From WRDF01 sp031552235 (lineage in GTDB: Bacteria > Bacteroidota > Bacteroidia > Bacteroidales > Rikenellaceae): 64,000 bases of DNA. Numbering within the stretch: the first letter of the stretch is position 1; each line of letters opens with the position of its first letter. Where the stretch lies: assembly GCA_031552235.1 (NCBI GenBank), contig JAVBMR010000026.1, positions 1 to 64,000 on the forward strand. Reading direction: 5' to 3'. Shown here piece by piece: positions 41,262-49,098 of the stretch. Below the pieces are notes generated by a model. It saw nothing but the letters and a program-made list of their open reading frames with translations, had not been told where the DNA came from and did no database searches. The position numbers were made by a program, and so were the translations under genes.

Positions 41262-41771
41262 ATGAAAGAGACAGAGTTCGATATAAGGATATTGTGCCTG
41301 AGGGACGCCATGTACAGGTTGGCCAGAAGTATCCTGTGCGACGGAAGCGAGGCCGAGGACGCCGTGCAGGACATTCTGGAGAAGATGTGGCGCGACCGCG
41401 ACAGGCTGGGCGGATACGCCAACGTCAAAGGGTTCGTCCTCGTTTCGGTGCGCAACAACTGCCTCGACCGCATACGGAAACGGAAGTCGCGCCCCAGCGT
41501 CGACCTCGAACACGGCCGGCAGTTGGCGGAGAGGTCCCCCGGGAACTACGACAACGAGGACCTGGTGAGGATAGCGAAAAAAGCGATGGCCGGACTTCCC
41601 GAGAAACAGCGTTCCGTCATGCACTTCAGGGACATAGAGGGAATGGAGCTGGAGGAGATAGCGGCGGTGATGGACATGGACCCGGTGGCTGTGAGGTCGA
41701 ACCTGTCGAGGGCGCGCAAAAAAGTGCGGGACGAGATAAATAAAGTACTGGAATATGGGACACGCAAATAA
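41262..41771 (+). CDS. ECF-type RNA polymerase sigma factor
   Basis: The 169-residue sigma factor has region 2 (DAMYRLARSILCDGSEAEDAVQDILEKMWRDRDRL, then VKGFVLVSVRNNCLDRIRK) and region 4 (LPEKQRSVMHFRDIEGMELEEIAAVMDMDPVAVRSNLSRARKKVRDEI in parts). It is the first gene of a three-gene unit with a one-TM protein, whose start overlaps its end by 17 bp, and a DUF4252 protein. This sigma / membrane protein / DUF4252 order recurs in Bacteroidales. Unlike the 26-kb sigma gene it has no TGTAACC promoter. Confidence 0.92.
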   Translation: MKETEFDIRILCLRDAMYRLARSILCDGSEAEDAVQDILEKMWRDRDRLGGYANVKGFVLVSVRNNCLDRIRKRKSRPSVDLEHGRQLAERSPGNYDNEDLVRIAKKAMAGLPEKQRSVMHFRDIEGMELEEIAAVMDMDPVAVRSNLSRARKKVRDEINKVLEYGTRK

Positions 41772-42432
41772 ATACGGCGCCGCCGAACTCCTAAGGAAGT
41801 TCTACGAAGGCACCTCTTCCCTGGCGGAAGAAGAGGCGCTCCGCAGGGGCGGCGCGGACGGTTGTGCCGAAACGGGTGCGACGGCGGATGCCAATACGGC
41901 AGGTGCGCGTGTGGCCGACATGGCCGTCCGCGCCGAAGCACGCGAAGCCGCGGGTTACCCCGAAGCCGCCGGAACGGCAGAAACGGCATGCGTTCCCGAA
42001 GCCGCAGGCACCACCGAAGCCATCGGAACCAGGGCCGCCGCGGCTATGTTCGAACTCTTCAGGCAGGAGCGCGAAGTCTGCTGCCCGGGCAATGCGACTG
42101 TCCCCCTGCGCAGACACAGGAAATTAACCGTCCTGCTCCGATCGGCGGTGGCGGCAGCTGCAGTAGTACTGATAGCGCTGACCGTGGCCACGCTGTCGAA
42201 GCCCGACCCTGAAATAGTTTACTGTTTCGTCAACGGGCAACCCGTGACCGACTACGAAACGGCGGTCGAACAAAGCGAAATCGCCATCGGCATACTCTCG
42301 GAATCGCTGGAGATGACAGCCGGAATGCTCAAGCCCCTCGACGACGTGGACCGCATGGTGCGCGAACTCGAAGAGGCCGACATATTCGGGACGCTCTTCC
42401 TCGACGGCACCATCAAAAATAATAACTCCTAA
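41755..42432 (+). CDS. Single-TM protein, putative anti-sigma factor with Ala/Gly/Thr-rich linker
   Basis: In this 225-residue protein residues 1-35 are a soluble N-terminus. Residues about 33-97 are a low-complexity stretch rich in Ala, Glu, Thr and Gly with repeated EAAGT units (PEAAGTAETACVPEAAGTTEA). A single membrane helix is at about 125-147. The C-terminal 75 residues would face the periplasm. The start overlaps the sigma gene by 17 bp, so they are translationally coupled. Acting as the anti-sigma partner is inferred from position only; no known anti-sigma domain is recognised. The linker has the high-GC bias of a recently expanded repeat. Confidence 0.6.
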   Translation: MGHANKYGAAELLRKFYEGTSSLAEEEALRRGGADGCAETGATADANTAGARVADMAVRAEAREAAGYPEAAGTAETACVPEAAGTTEAIGTRAAAAMFELFRQEREVCCPGNATVPLRRHRKLTVLLRSAVAAAAVVLIALTVATLSKPDPEIVYCFVNGQPVTDYETAVEQSEIAIGILSESLEMTAGMLKPLDDVDRMVRELEEADIFGTLFLDGTIKNNNS

Positions 42433-42445
42433 GATGCGCAGCACC

Positions 42446-42949
42446 ATGAAAAAGTTATTGATCATATTCGGCCTGGCGTTGCCGCTGCTCCTGACAACGG
42501 CGCACGCCGCCCCGCCCGGACAGACAGAAAAGGCACTGGACGGTTTCTTCTCGAAATATTCGGGCAGGAAAGGCTACACCACGATGGAGCTTACGGGCGA
42601 CCTGCTCAAGGCGGCCTACGGCAAGCCGGGCAGCAAAGTGAGCGGCGACATGCTCAAAGGGGTCGACCGCATGCGTATAGTGAAGGCTGAAACCGGAACG
42701 GTGGAATTCTCGGCCGACGTCAACAGCCTGCCCTCCAAGACCGATCTGAAATTAATGAGCAACGTGAGCGAGAACGGGAAACAGGTGAGGACATATTACA
42801 GGCCGGCCTCCCCGGCCATAGGCGGCGGGAATAAACGCGACGCGGAGTTCCTGATGTTCATGATCGGCCCGAACGACAATATCCTGATCCACATGACCGG
42901 CGATTTCGACATAAAGAACGTGTCCAGATTCTCGGGCTTCGGGATGTAA
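42446..42949 (+). CDS. DUF4252 family secreted protein
   Basis: From the ATG at 42446 (MKKLLIIFGLALPLLLTTAHA) the protein has 167 residues with a classical signal peptide. The frame from 42434 adds four residues and is less likely. The mature part shows the DUF4252 pattern: an N-terminal helix (ALDGFFSKYSGRKGYTTMEL), then beta segments ending in ILIHMTGDFDIKNVSRFSG. DUF4252 has no established function and often follows ECF sigma genes in Bacteroidales, as here. A periplasmic stress or envelope role is inference. Confidence 0.82.
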   Translation: MKKLLIIFGLALPLLLTTAHAAPPGQTEKALDGFFSKYSGRKGYTTMELTGDLLKAAYGKPGSKVSGDMLKGVDRMRIVKAETGTVEFSADVNSLPSKTDLKLMSNVSENGKQVRTYYRPASPAIGGGNKRDAEFLMFMIGPNDNILIHMTGDFDIKNVSRFSGFGM

Positions 42950-42998
42950 TGGCGAAGCCTGGGTGGAGCCGGACGGGACAGCGAAACTGCGAAAAAAC

Positions 42999-43018
42999 GG
43001 AACTATCCACTTTAAGGC
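42999..43018 (+). repeat. Single end of a family B repeat
   Basis: GGAACTATCCACTTTAAGGC matches the terminal inverted repeat of family B (full copies at 22628 and 47551). No partner end is found before the terminator at 43110, so this is a solo or degraded end. Confidence 0.45.
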
Positions 43019-43109
43019 CGTGGCGTTTTCACTTCTGCTCTCTGTGAAAACAGGCGGTCCGCAGCCACCCGGCGCGATACGTCGTATTGCGGAACAATCC
43101 GAAAAGCAC

Positions 43110-43142
43110 AAACAAGGCCGGCTTATTCAGCTGGCCTTGTTT
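43110..43142. terminator. Terminator between DUF4252 and the convergent metalloprotease
   Basis: AAACAAGGCCGGC pairs with GCTGGCCTTGTTT (one mismatch) over a TTATTCA loop and lies between convergent genes. A family A-like end, GCCTGTCCGCAACAATATCC, is at 43181-43200. Confidence 0.75.
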
Positions 43143-43211
43143 CGCCATAATTTTATCGCGCAGAAAGGTGTGTTTCTAACGCCTGTCCGCAACAATATCC
43201 GCATCCTGCCG

Positions 43212-44009
43212 CTATTTTTTCGCGTGTTCCTGCTCCCGCGTTTTGACGAGGAATTGCTGGTATTCTTCCCAGAGCGAGTCGGTGGTCACGTCGGGGCCGA
43301 ATATCGACTGCATCGCCAGATCGAACGTCCATGGATTGATATCGAACGCCGTCTTGTTGAATTTGCGCAGGAAGTCGGGGTCTTTCATGGTCAGCCAATG
43401 GAGGAAAAAGCCTGTGGTGCGGTAGCCGTCCATCCAGCTTCCTCCCGGATTGCGCGAACTGAAATCGAAGAACCCGTTATATGTGCGCACGGCATCGGCC
43501 AGCCCCTCGGTGAACACCCAATATTCGGTGCCCTTTCTGTCTCCGGATGGCGGACTGTAGCCTCCCGCGCCTTTGGGTTTTCCCTGATAGGCGTGCGTGA
43601 GTTCGTGGTATAGCACCCCGCGAGTTTCGTAAAGCACCTTCTTCGGACCTATGTCCTTCATGCTGCGTTCGACCCATTGCGAGCTGTAGAAGATGCCAAC
43701 CTCCGGGATGTCCCCGCTTTTCGCCGAGATGCCTTTCTTATCCTCGAAGCTGTAATTTATCTTTTCGAGGCGCGGGATATTGTCGCTATCGCTCCAGTAG
43801 AGCGTTTCGGCGACCCACTTCGCGTGCTGCTGGATGAACGGCACAGGATTGGGGATAATGCTGTCGTATATGGCCCAACCGCGGGTGTTGGCGGCTTTGT
43901 TTTCAAAGTTCACTTGGGGGAAGACGAAATCTTTCATCCCGGGTCCTTCCCATTTCTGCGCGGCCAGCGTCAGCGGCAAAAGCACGAACGCAACCAAAAG
44001 TTTTTTCAT
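43212..44009 (-). CDS. Basic secretory protein family metalloprotease (secreted)
   Basis: The start at 44009 gives 265 residues with a signal peptide (MKKLLVAFVLLPLTLAAQ). A longer frame to 44150 enters repeat DNA. The HExxH zinc motif is H135-E-L-T-H139 in YHELTHAYQG, followed by the family GLADAVR glutamate/aspartate segment (FTEGLADAVRTYNGFFD). This matches the plant and bacterial basic secretory protein (PF04450-type) peptidases. It is probably periplasmic or secreted. It stands alone and convergent to the DUF4252 operon, with repeats upstream. Confidence 0.82.
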   Translation of the reverse strand: MKKLLVAFVLLPLTLAAQKWEGPGMKDFVFPQVNFENKAANTRGWAIYDSIIPNPVPFIQQHAKWVAETLYWSDSDNIPRLEKINYSFEDKKGISAKSGDIPEVGIFYSSQWVERSMKDIGPKKVLYETRGVLYHELTHAYQGKPKGAGGYSPPSGDRKGTEYWVFTEGLADAVRTYNGFFDFSSRNPGGSWMDGYRTTGFFLHWLTMKDPDFLRKFNKTAFDINPWTFDLAMQSIFGPDVTTDSLWEEYQQFLVKTREQEHAKK

Positions 44010-44069
44010 TTTATTCAGTTTTAAGGTCGTTATAAGTTCACGGTCAGGCAAAGATATAAAAAATATAAA

Positions 44070-44309
44070 ACGCTTATCCACAGGAACGCCCTTTGCCGTA
44101 CGGCAGGATTTTCCATAATAAACTATAATGCCTATCCGCAATATTTCCACTGCGGTGCAGTCTGTCGTCGGCGGCAGGTGCGAACGAGCTTTCAGCGAGT
44201 GAAGCAGTCCGCCGCGTGGGGCGGAGGCAGGCTGCCGGTGTCGCGAGGCGACACCAAGAGGTTAATGATGACTTAATTTAAAGGTTAATGGTATTTTTGC
44301 GGATAAGCG
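44070..44309. repeat. Dispersed repeat family A, copy 5
   Basis: The left end is ACGCTTATCCACAGGAACGCC (about 44070), with a second left-end-like segment at 44129 (TGCCTATCCGCAATATTTCC). The right end is GGTATTTTTGCGGATAAGCG (44288-44307). The interior has GCAGTCCGCCGCGTGGGGCGG, GGCAGGCTGCCGG and a GGTGTCGC-GAG-GCGACACC hairpin, shared with the 60175 copy. The double left end suggests one element inserted into another. Confidence 0.65.
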
Positions 44310-44460
44310 TTAAACTGTCCCGGAGCAAGCGGCGAGTGTTCAAAGGCCGCAAATGGCGCGGGAATCCAACCCTTGGAAATTAAACAACCCTGCAGCAAGC
44401 CGCGACAATGGGATCAGGGTATATTTACACTGACTGTCACGCCTACTTTTCGGTGCGGTT

Positions 44461-44492
44461 TTTGGAGTAATGCCTGCGAATCGCTATATTTG
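44461..44492 (+). promoter_or_regulatory. Promoter of the HIT protein gene
   Basis: TTTG (44461-44464) and TATATTTG (44485-44492) are 20 bp apart and 28 bp before the ATG at 44520. Confidence 0.7.
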
Positions 44493-44519
44493 AAAAATCG
44501 AAACCTAAAATTAAAAGCC

Positions 44520-44945
44520 ATGAAAAGCGATCCGAAAGAATGCCTGTACTGCCAGAACAACGAGAACCTGAATAACCTGATGATCGAGATAGCGGCGCTC
44601 GGCGTGTCGCGCGTGTTCCTTTTCAAGGAGCAAACTTACCGCGGACGATGCCTGGTGGCGTATAAAGACCATGTGAGCGACCTTTTCGAATTGAGCGACG
44701 CCGACCGCAACGCGTTCATGGCCGACGTGGTAAGGGTAACGCGTGCGATGGATAAGGCGTTCCGCCCGGAAAAAATAAACTACGGAGCGTATTCCGACAA
44801 GCTCTCGCACCTCCATTTCCACCTCGCCCCCAAATATGTGGACGGGCCCGACTACGGCAGCACTTTCCGGATGAACCCCGGAGAAGTGTACCTCACTGAC
44901 GCCGAATACGCCGGGATGATCGAAAAGATAAAGAAAGAATTATAG
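44520..44945 (+). CDS. HIT family nucleotide-binding protein
   Basis: From the ATG at 44520 the protein has 141 residues. The histidine triad is HLHFHLAPK near residue 100, which binds the alpha-phosphate and acts in catalysis. The N-terminus has CLYCQ, possibly a zinc site with a later residue. HIT proteins hydrolyse or transfer nucleoside phosphates (for example adenosine phosphoramidates or diadenosine polyphosphates). The promoter at 44461-44492 excludes the longer frame from 44373. It is cytoplasmic and a single gene. The histidine spacing (HxHxHxx) is normal. Confidence 0.9.
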   Translation: MKSDPKECLYCQNNENLNNLMIEIAALGVSRVFLFKEQTYRGRCLVAYKDHVSDLFELSDADRNAFMADVVRVTRAMDKAFRPEKINYGAYSDKLSHLHFHLAPKYVDGPDYGSTFRMNPGEVYLTDAEYAGMIEKIKKEL

Positions 44946-45115
44946 TATTTCCCGGAATTATTCCCTTTCGTCTCGCAATACGACGGATGGGAACCCTGCC
45001 GGTTAAACCACCCTAACTTCCGGGCGTTCCTGGCCCCCTCGGGAGCGCCCGACGGTCTTCAAAAAAGGCCGGGAAAAGACTATCGCAATATTCCACCGCA
45101 TTTTACCGACACCCT

Positions 45116-47221
45116 GTGAAAAAGCTCATATTTTCGGTTATCGTATTATTATTGGCCGTGACGTCGGCGGTCGCTGAAGACAGCCCCGTGTCGTGGAAGT
45201 TCGGCCTCACGGACAAAGGCGGCGGCGAAATAGAGCTGACGGCAACCGCCACGATCGAAAAGGGCTGGCACATATACGACCCCGGCATCGGGGAAGACGG
45301 CCCCTATCCCACGACGCTGGAGATGGACGAGATTGCGGGCGCAGAAAAGGCCGGGGCATTCTCGGCCGCCGGTTCGAAGCGCATAGAGGCATATGACGAC
45401 ATTTTCCAGATGGACATCGTCTATTACGAGGGGACGGCCACGTTCGTACAGCGCTTCCGCGTTACCGACAAAGAGGCGTTCAGCCTGAAAGGCGACATCC
45501 GCGCAAGCGCGTGCAAGGACGGTGCATGTACACCGCCTACGCCTGTAAGCTTCGCGTTCTCGGCGAAAGACCTGCCGGCAGGCATCGAAAGCACACGCGC
45601 GACAGTCAAAGGCAGCGTAGTAAGCGGAATCGGTACGGGAAGCGTAGCCGGGACAGGCAAGGCCGCTTCTACGGAAGCACCACGCGGCTCGACACCCGAA
45701 GCACCCTATGACCAATCCGCCGGACAGGCGGGCAGCAATGCCGCAGAACTTGCGGACAATCCGGCCAACGCCGCATCCGCCGTGAACACCGACCTATGGC
45801 GGCCGGTGATCGACGAACTGCGCGCGTTCGGCGCGGCAGGCGACACCGCGAACAGGTCGCTCTGGTGGGTATTCATAATCGGCTTCGGGGGAGGCCTGCT
45901 CGCCCTGCTCACCCCGTGCGTGTGGCCCATGCTGCCGCTTACCGTGAGCTTCTTCCTGAAACAGGAGAAAACAAAAAAGGGAGCGATAAAGGACGCAATT
46001 CTCTACGGGCTGTCGATCATCGTGATATACGTTGGCCTCGGACTCGTGATAACAGGTATATTCGGCGCGGGCGCACTCAACATGCTGGCGACGAACGCAG
46101 TGTTCAACCTGCTCCTTTTCGCGCTGCTGGTCGTTTTCGCGATCTCGTTCTTCGGGGCGTTCGAGTTGACCCTGCCCTCGAAATGGACAAACAAAATGAA
46201 TTACAAGGCCGATCATGCCCGGGGCTTCGCACACATATTCTTCATGGCTTTCACGCTGGCGCTGGTGTCGTTCTCGTGTACCGGCCCGATTATCGGGACG
46301 CTGCTCGTAGATGCGGCAGGATCGGGAGCCATCCTCGCCCCGGCCGTAGGCATGGGGGGCTTTGCATTAGCGCTCGCCATACCGTTCGCACTGTTCGCCG
46401 TCTTCCCGTCGTGGCTGAAGAACGCGCCCCGCTCCGGCGGATGGATGAACTCGGTGAAGGTCACGCTCGGGTTCGTCGAACTCGCGCTGGCGCTGAAATT
46501 CCTCTCGGTGGCAGACCTCGCCTACGGCTGGGAGCTTGTCAGCCGTGAAGTATTCCTTGTGCTGTGGATAGCCATATCAACACTCCTGGGCGCGTACCTC
46601 TTGGGGTGGATAAGGTTCAAGAACGACAGCGACCGTAAACACGTTTCCGTCCCGGGGATATTCTTCGCCGTCGCATCGTTCGCTTTCGCCTTATACATGC
46701 TTCCGGGGCTGTGGGGCGCCCCGCTCAAAGCCATCAGCGCCTTCCCGCCTCCCATGTATACGCAGGATTTCAACCTATATGACAATACCGTCCACGCCAG
46801 ATTCGACAACTACGAGGCCGGGATGGAGTACGCCGCCCGCACCGGAAAACCGGTCGTAATCGATTTTTCGGGTCTGGGCTGTGTGAACTGCCGCGAAATG
46901 GAGGCCCGCGTGTGGACAGACCCGCGCGTGAAGTCGATCCTCGACAACGACTATGTTCTTATAACTCTTATGGTCGACGACCGTCGGCGCCTGCCTGAAA
47001 CGATGGAGATCGAGGAGAACGGCCGCACCGCCAGCCTCAAAACAGTGGGTGACAAATGGAGCTACCTGCAGCGGCACAAGTTCGGCACGAGTTCGCAGCC
47101 CTACTACGTTCTGCTTGATGCCTCGGGCAACCCGATCGGGCCTTCATATGCCTATGACGAGGATATTGAAGAATACCTTGAGTTCCTCAACACCGGTCTG
47201 GAGAATTTCAGGGGGCGGTAA
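45116..47221 (+). CDS. dsbD: Thiol:disulfide interchange protein DsbD
   Basis: The product has 701 residues starting at GTG (45116) with a signal peptide (MKKLIFSVIVLLLAVTSAVA). The N-terminal periplasmic domain holds a cysteine pair in ASACKDGACTPP. The central domain (about 245-560) has eight hydrophobic segments with cysteines in TPCVWPMLP and SFSCTGPIIG. The C-terminal thioredoxin domain has CVNC near residue 588 (FSGLGCVNCREME). DsbD carries electrons from cytoplasmic thioredoxin to periplasmic proteins. A Gly/Ala/Ser-rich linker (about 165-225) between the first two domains is unusually long. No partner genes are adjacent. Confidence 0.93.
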   Translation: MKKLIFSVIVLLLAVTSAVAEDSPVSWKFGLTDKGGGEIELTATATIEKGWHIYDPGIGEDGPYPTTLEMDEIAGAEKAGAFSAAGSKRIEAYDDIFQMDIVYYEGTATFVQRFRVTDKEAFSLKGDIRASACKDGACTPPTPVSFAFSAKDLPAGIESTRATVKGSVVSGIGTGSVAGTGKAASTEAPRGSTPEAPYDQSAGQAGSNAAELADNPANAASAVNTDLWRPVIDELRAFGAAGDTANRSLWWVFIIGFGGGLLALLTPCVWPMLPLTVSFFLKQEKTKKGAIKDAILYGLSIIVIYVGLGLVITGIFGAGALNMLATNAVFNLLLFALLVVFAISFFGAFELTLPSKWTNKMNYKADHARGFAHIFFMAFTLALVSFSCTGPIIGTLLVDAAGSGAILAPAVGMGGFALALAIPFALFAVFPSWLKNAPRSGGWMNSVKVTLGFVELALALKFLSVADLAYGWELVSREVFLVLWIAISTLLGAYLLGWIRFKNDSDRKHVSVPGIFFAVASFAFALYMLPGLWGAPLKAISAFPPPMYTQDFNLYDNTVHARFDNYEAGMEYAARTGKPVVIDFSGLGCVNCREMEARVWTDPRVKSILDNDYVLITLMVDDRRRLPETMEIEENGRTASLKTVGDKWSYLQRHKFGTSSQPYYVLLDASGNPIGPSYAYDEDIEEYLEFLNTGLENFRGR

Positions 47222-47260
47222 AGCAGTTGCCGCCGGCGGAGGGCAAAACGAAATGTTTAC

Positions 47261-47390
47261 AGGGTCATCCTGTTTCGACTTGTAATCACGCAGACGAAGA
47301 TAGCGTTATAGTTTTCGTCTAAGAACATTGCGGGCGACCAACAACGACAGCCTGCAACGCTTGCAATTATAACAGGATTATCCTTTTTAG
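47261..47390. repeat. Dispersed repeat family E, copy 1 (130 bp)
   Basis: Inverted ends AGGGTCATCCTGTTTCGACT (47261) and TTATAACAGGATTATCCTTT (about 47367-47386). The 13-mer AACAGGATTATCC also occurs at the left end of the copy at 55116-55357. No coding capacity. Confidence 0.55.
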
Positions 47391-47425
47391 TCGTGTTCTG
47401 TTTTTCCGGCCTACAGTCAGCGGGG

Positions 47426-47476
47426 GCGCCTTCCGGCACACGGAGAGAGCAGGAATGCCAACTCGCACCAAAATGT
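47426..47476. repeat. Dispersed repeat family C, copy
   Basis: GCGCCTTCCGGCACACGG, AGAGAG and CTCGCACCAAAATGTT match the 24844 copy at most positions. Confidence 0.6.
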
Positions 47477-47550
47477 TAAATAACTTCGATGCTTTATCGC
47501 AGTCACCGAAGCGACCAGCCCTCCGCGCCGGGTGGGCTGCAAAAAAATAT

Positions 47551-47709
47551 GGAACTATCCCATTTAGGCTTGTTATTAGTTTCGGCTTGCATTGCAAGCC
47601 GTCAGCCCGACGCCACCCGGCGCGGAGAGCTGATAATTTGCCTGCGGCTAAATAATACATCCTCCGCTGGCGTCGGACAGAATAGAACAAGCCTAAATGG
47701 GATAGTTCC
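47551..47709. repeat. MITE-like repeat family B, copy 2 (159 bp, perfect 24-bp ends)
   Basis: The ends form a perfect 24-bp inverted repeat starting GGAACTATCCCATTTAGGCT. The interior contains GGCTTGC-ATT-GCAAGCC, CCGACGCCACCCGGCGCGG and CCTCCGCTGGCGTCGG, giving a nested cruciform. It is the reverse complement of the copy at 22628-22791. No open frame is inside, so a transposase would have to come from elsewhere. Confidence 0.8.
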
Positions 47710-47754
47710 GAAAAATTATTGGCAGGCCACAACACTAAGGAACTGTTTAAAAAT

Positions 47755-47871
47755 ATGAATTTCGTTCTTTTCGCCCTATCGCCACTGCTTTTCCCGTTTC
47801 TTCTCCTCGCCGTGGCCCGCCACGTCTTCGGCGAAGAGCCTGAAAAATCAATGACGATAGAACAAAAATAA
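47755..47871 (+). CDS. Small single-TM protein (38 aa), candidate
   Basis: ATG at 47755 opens 38 codons: MNFVLFALSPLLFPFLLLA, then VARHVFGEEPEKSMTIEQK. A hydrophobic helix (residues 3-20) is followed by a short charged tail, a common shape for small bacterial membrane proteins. It lies in a repeat-rich gap between dsbD and dusB, 45 bp after a family B repeat. No family is recognised. Without conservation data it may be a chance frame, though the composition is convincingly protein-like. Confidence 0.4.
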   Translation: MNFVLFALSPLLFPFLLLAVARHVFGEEPEKSMTIEQK

Positions 47872-47936
47872 CTTCGGTAATAAATTTAAACGGTTTCTAA
47901 ATGAGGTGACTCGGTAATTAATAGGGGGATAATCGG

Positions 47937-48959
47937 CTAAATCTCGCCTGACAGCGGCGGGGGCGTGATGCCCGAGATGTCGAAACCGCCCCATTGCCGT
48001 CCGATAAAGTCCAGCGTTTCGAGCAGGATGGGAACGTCGTCTTCGGTCACGAGTTTCAGGCGCGTGGCCTTGAAGTCGGGAAGTCCCTTGAAATAGTTCG
48101 ACAGGTGGCGGCGCATCTCCAGAACGCCCACCTTCTCGCCCTTTACCTCCACCGACTTGAGCAGGTGGCGCTTGGCGATCTCCACGCGCTCCGTGACGGA
48201 TGGCTGTGGCATTATCTCGCCCGTATCGAGGTAGTGGCGGATCTCGCGGAAGATCCAGGGGCGACCGTATGTGGCGCGGCCGACCATTATCCCGTCAACG
48301 CCCCAGCGGTCAAACGCGTCGGCCGCGCCCACACCCGAGCAGATGTCGCCGTTGCCGATGATCGGGATCGTGATGCGCGGGTTATTCTTTACGGCGCCGA
48401 TAAGCGTCCAGTCCGCCGCGCCTTTGTATAGTTGCGCGCGGGTGCGGCCGTGGATGGTCAGCGCCGCGATGCCGACATCCTGCAGTCGTTCGGCTATATC
48501 TTCGATATTCTTGTTCTCGTCGTCCCAGCCCAGGCGCGTTTTTACCGTGACGGGGGTTTTTACTGCCTCTACAATGCGGCGTGTCATCTCGACCATCAAC
48601 GGGACGTCGCGCATCATGCCGCTGCCGGCGCCGCGCCCCGCGATTTTTTTCATCGGGCAGCCGAAATTAATGTCGATGACGTCGGGTTTTGCCCCTTCTG
48701 CCATCACGGCCGCCTCGACCATAGGTTCTATCAGGTGGCCGTATATCTGGATGCCAACGGGGCGTTCTTCATCCGAGATGTTGAGCTTGGCCAGCGATTT
48801 GGCCGCGTCGCGGATCAGCCCGTCAGACGAAATGAACTCGGTGTAGACCATGTCGGCCCCGAACTGCTTGCACAGCCAGCGGAACGACGGGTCTGTGACG
48901 TCTTCCATCGGAGCGAGGAAAAGGGGCTTGTCGCCAAGGTCTATGTCTGCTATCTTCAT
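47937..48959 (-). CDS. dusB: tRNA-dihydrouridine synthase (DusB-type)
   Basis: The 340-residue flavoenzyme has an N-terminal TIM barrel with FLAPMEDVTD (FMN site) and the catalytic cysteine C101 in INFGCPMKKIAGRGAGSGMM. It also has the GNGDICSG and GIMVGRATYGRPWIF phosphate-binding segments and a C-terminal helical domain. It reduces uridines in the tRNA D-loop with NADPH. A -7 box TAATTTTG on the minus strand (48982-48989) lies 23 bp upstream. It diverges from argS, with a promoter-bearing palindrome (49001-49072) between them. Confidence 0.93.
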   Translation of the reverse strand: MKIADIDLGDKPLFLAPMEDVTDPSFRWLCKQFGADMVYTEFISSDGLIRDAAKSLAKLNISDEERPVGIQIYGHLIEPMVEAAVMAEGAKPDVIDINFGCPMKKIAGRGAGSGMMRDVPLMVEMTRRIVEAVKTPVTVKTRLGWDDENKNIEDIAERLQDVGIAALTIHGRTRAQLYKGAADWTLIGAVKNNPRITIPIIGNGDICSGVGAADAFDRWGVDGIMVGRATYGRPWIFREIRHYLDTGEIMPQPSVTERVEIAKRHLLKSVEVKGEKVGVLEMRRHLSNYFKGLPDFKATRLKLVTEDDVPILLETLDFIGRQWGGFDISGITPPPLSGEI

Positions 48960-49000
48960 CGGGTGTGCGTCTTATATTTTACAAAATTACTATCTTTGCA

Positions 49001-49072
49001 GAATATAGGATGCGCCTCGGGCAAAATTGTCGAACTTGTTCGACATTTGCCTCTCGGCTTTCACTATATTTG
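49001..49072 (+). repeat. Promoter-bearing palindrome family D, copy 2
   Basis: Ends AATATAG (49002-49008) and CTATATT (49064-49070) are exact complements. The inner stem is GGCAAA-ATTGTCGAAC / GTTCGACA-TTTGCC. The right end gives TATATTTG (49065-49072), 27 bp before argS. The left end gives a TATATTCTG box on the minus strand facing dusB. Confidence 0.78.
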
Positions 49073-49098
49073 GCGAGATTAAATAATCCCAGACACAT

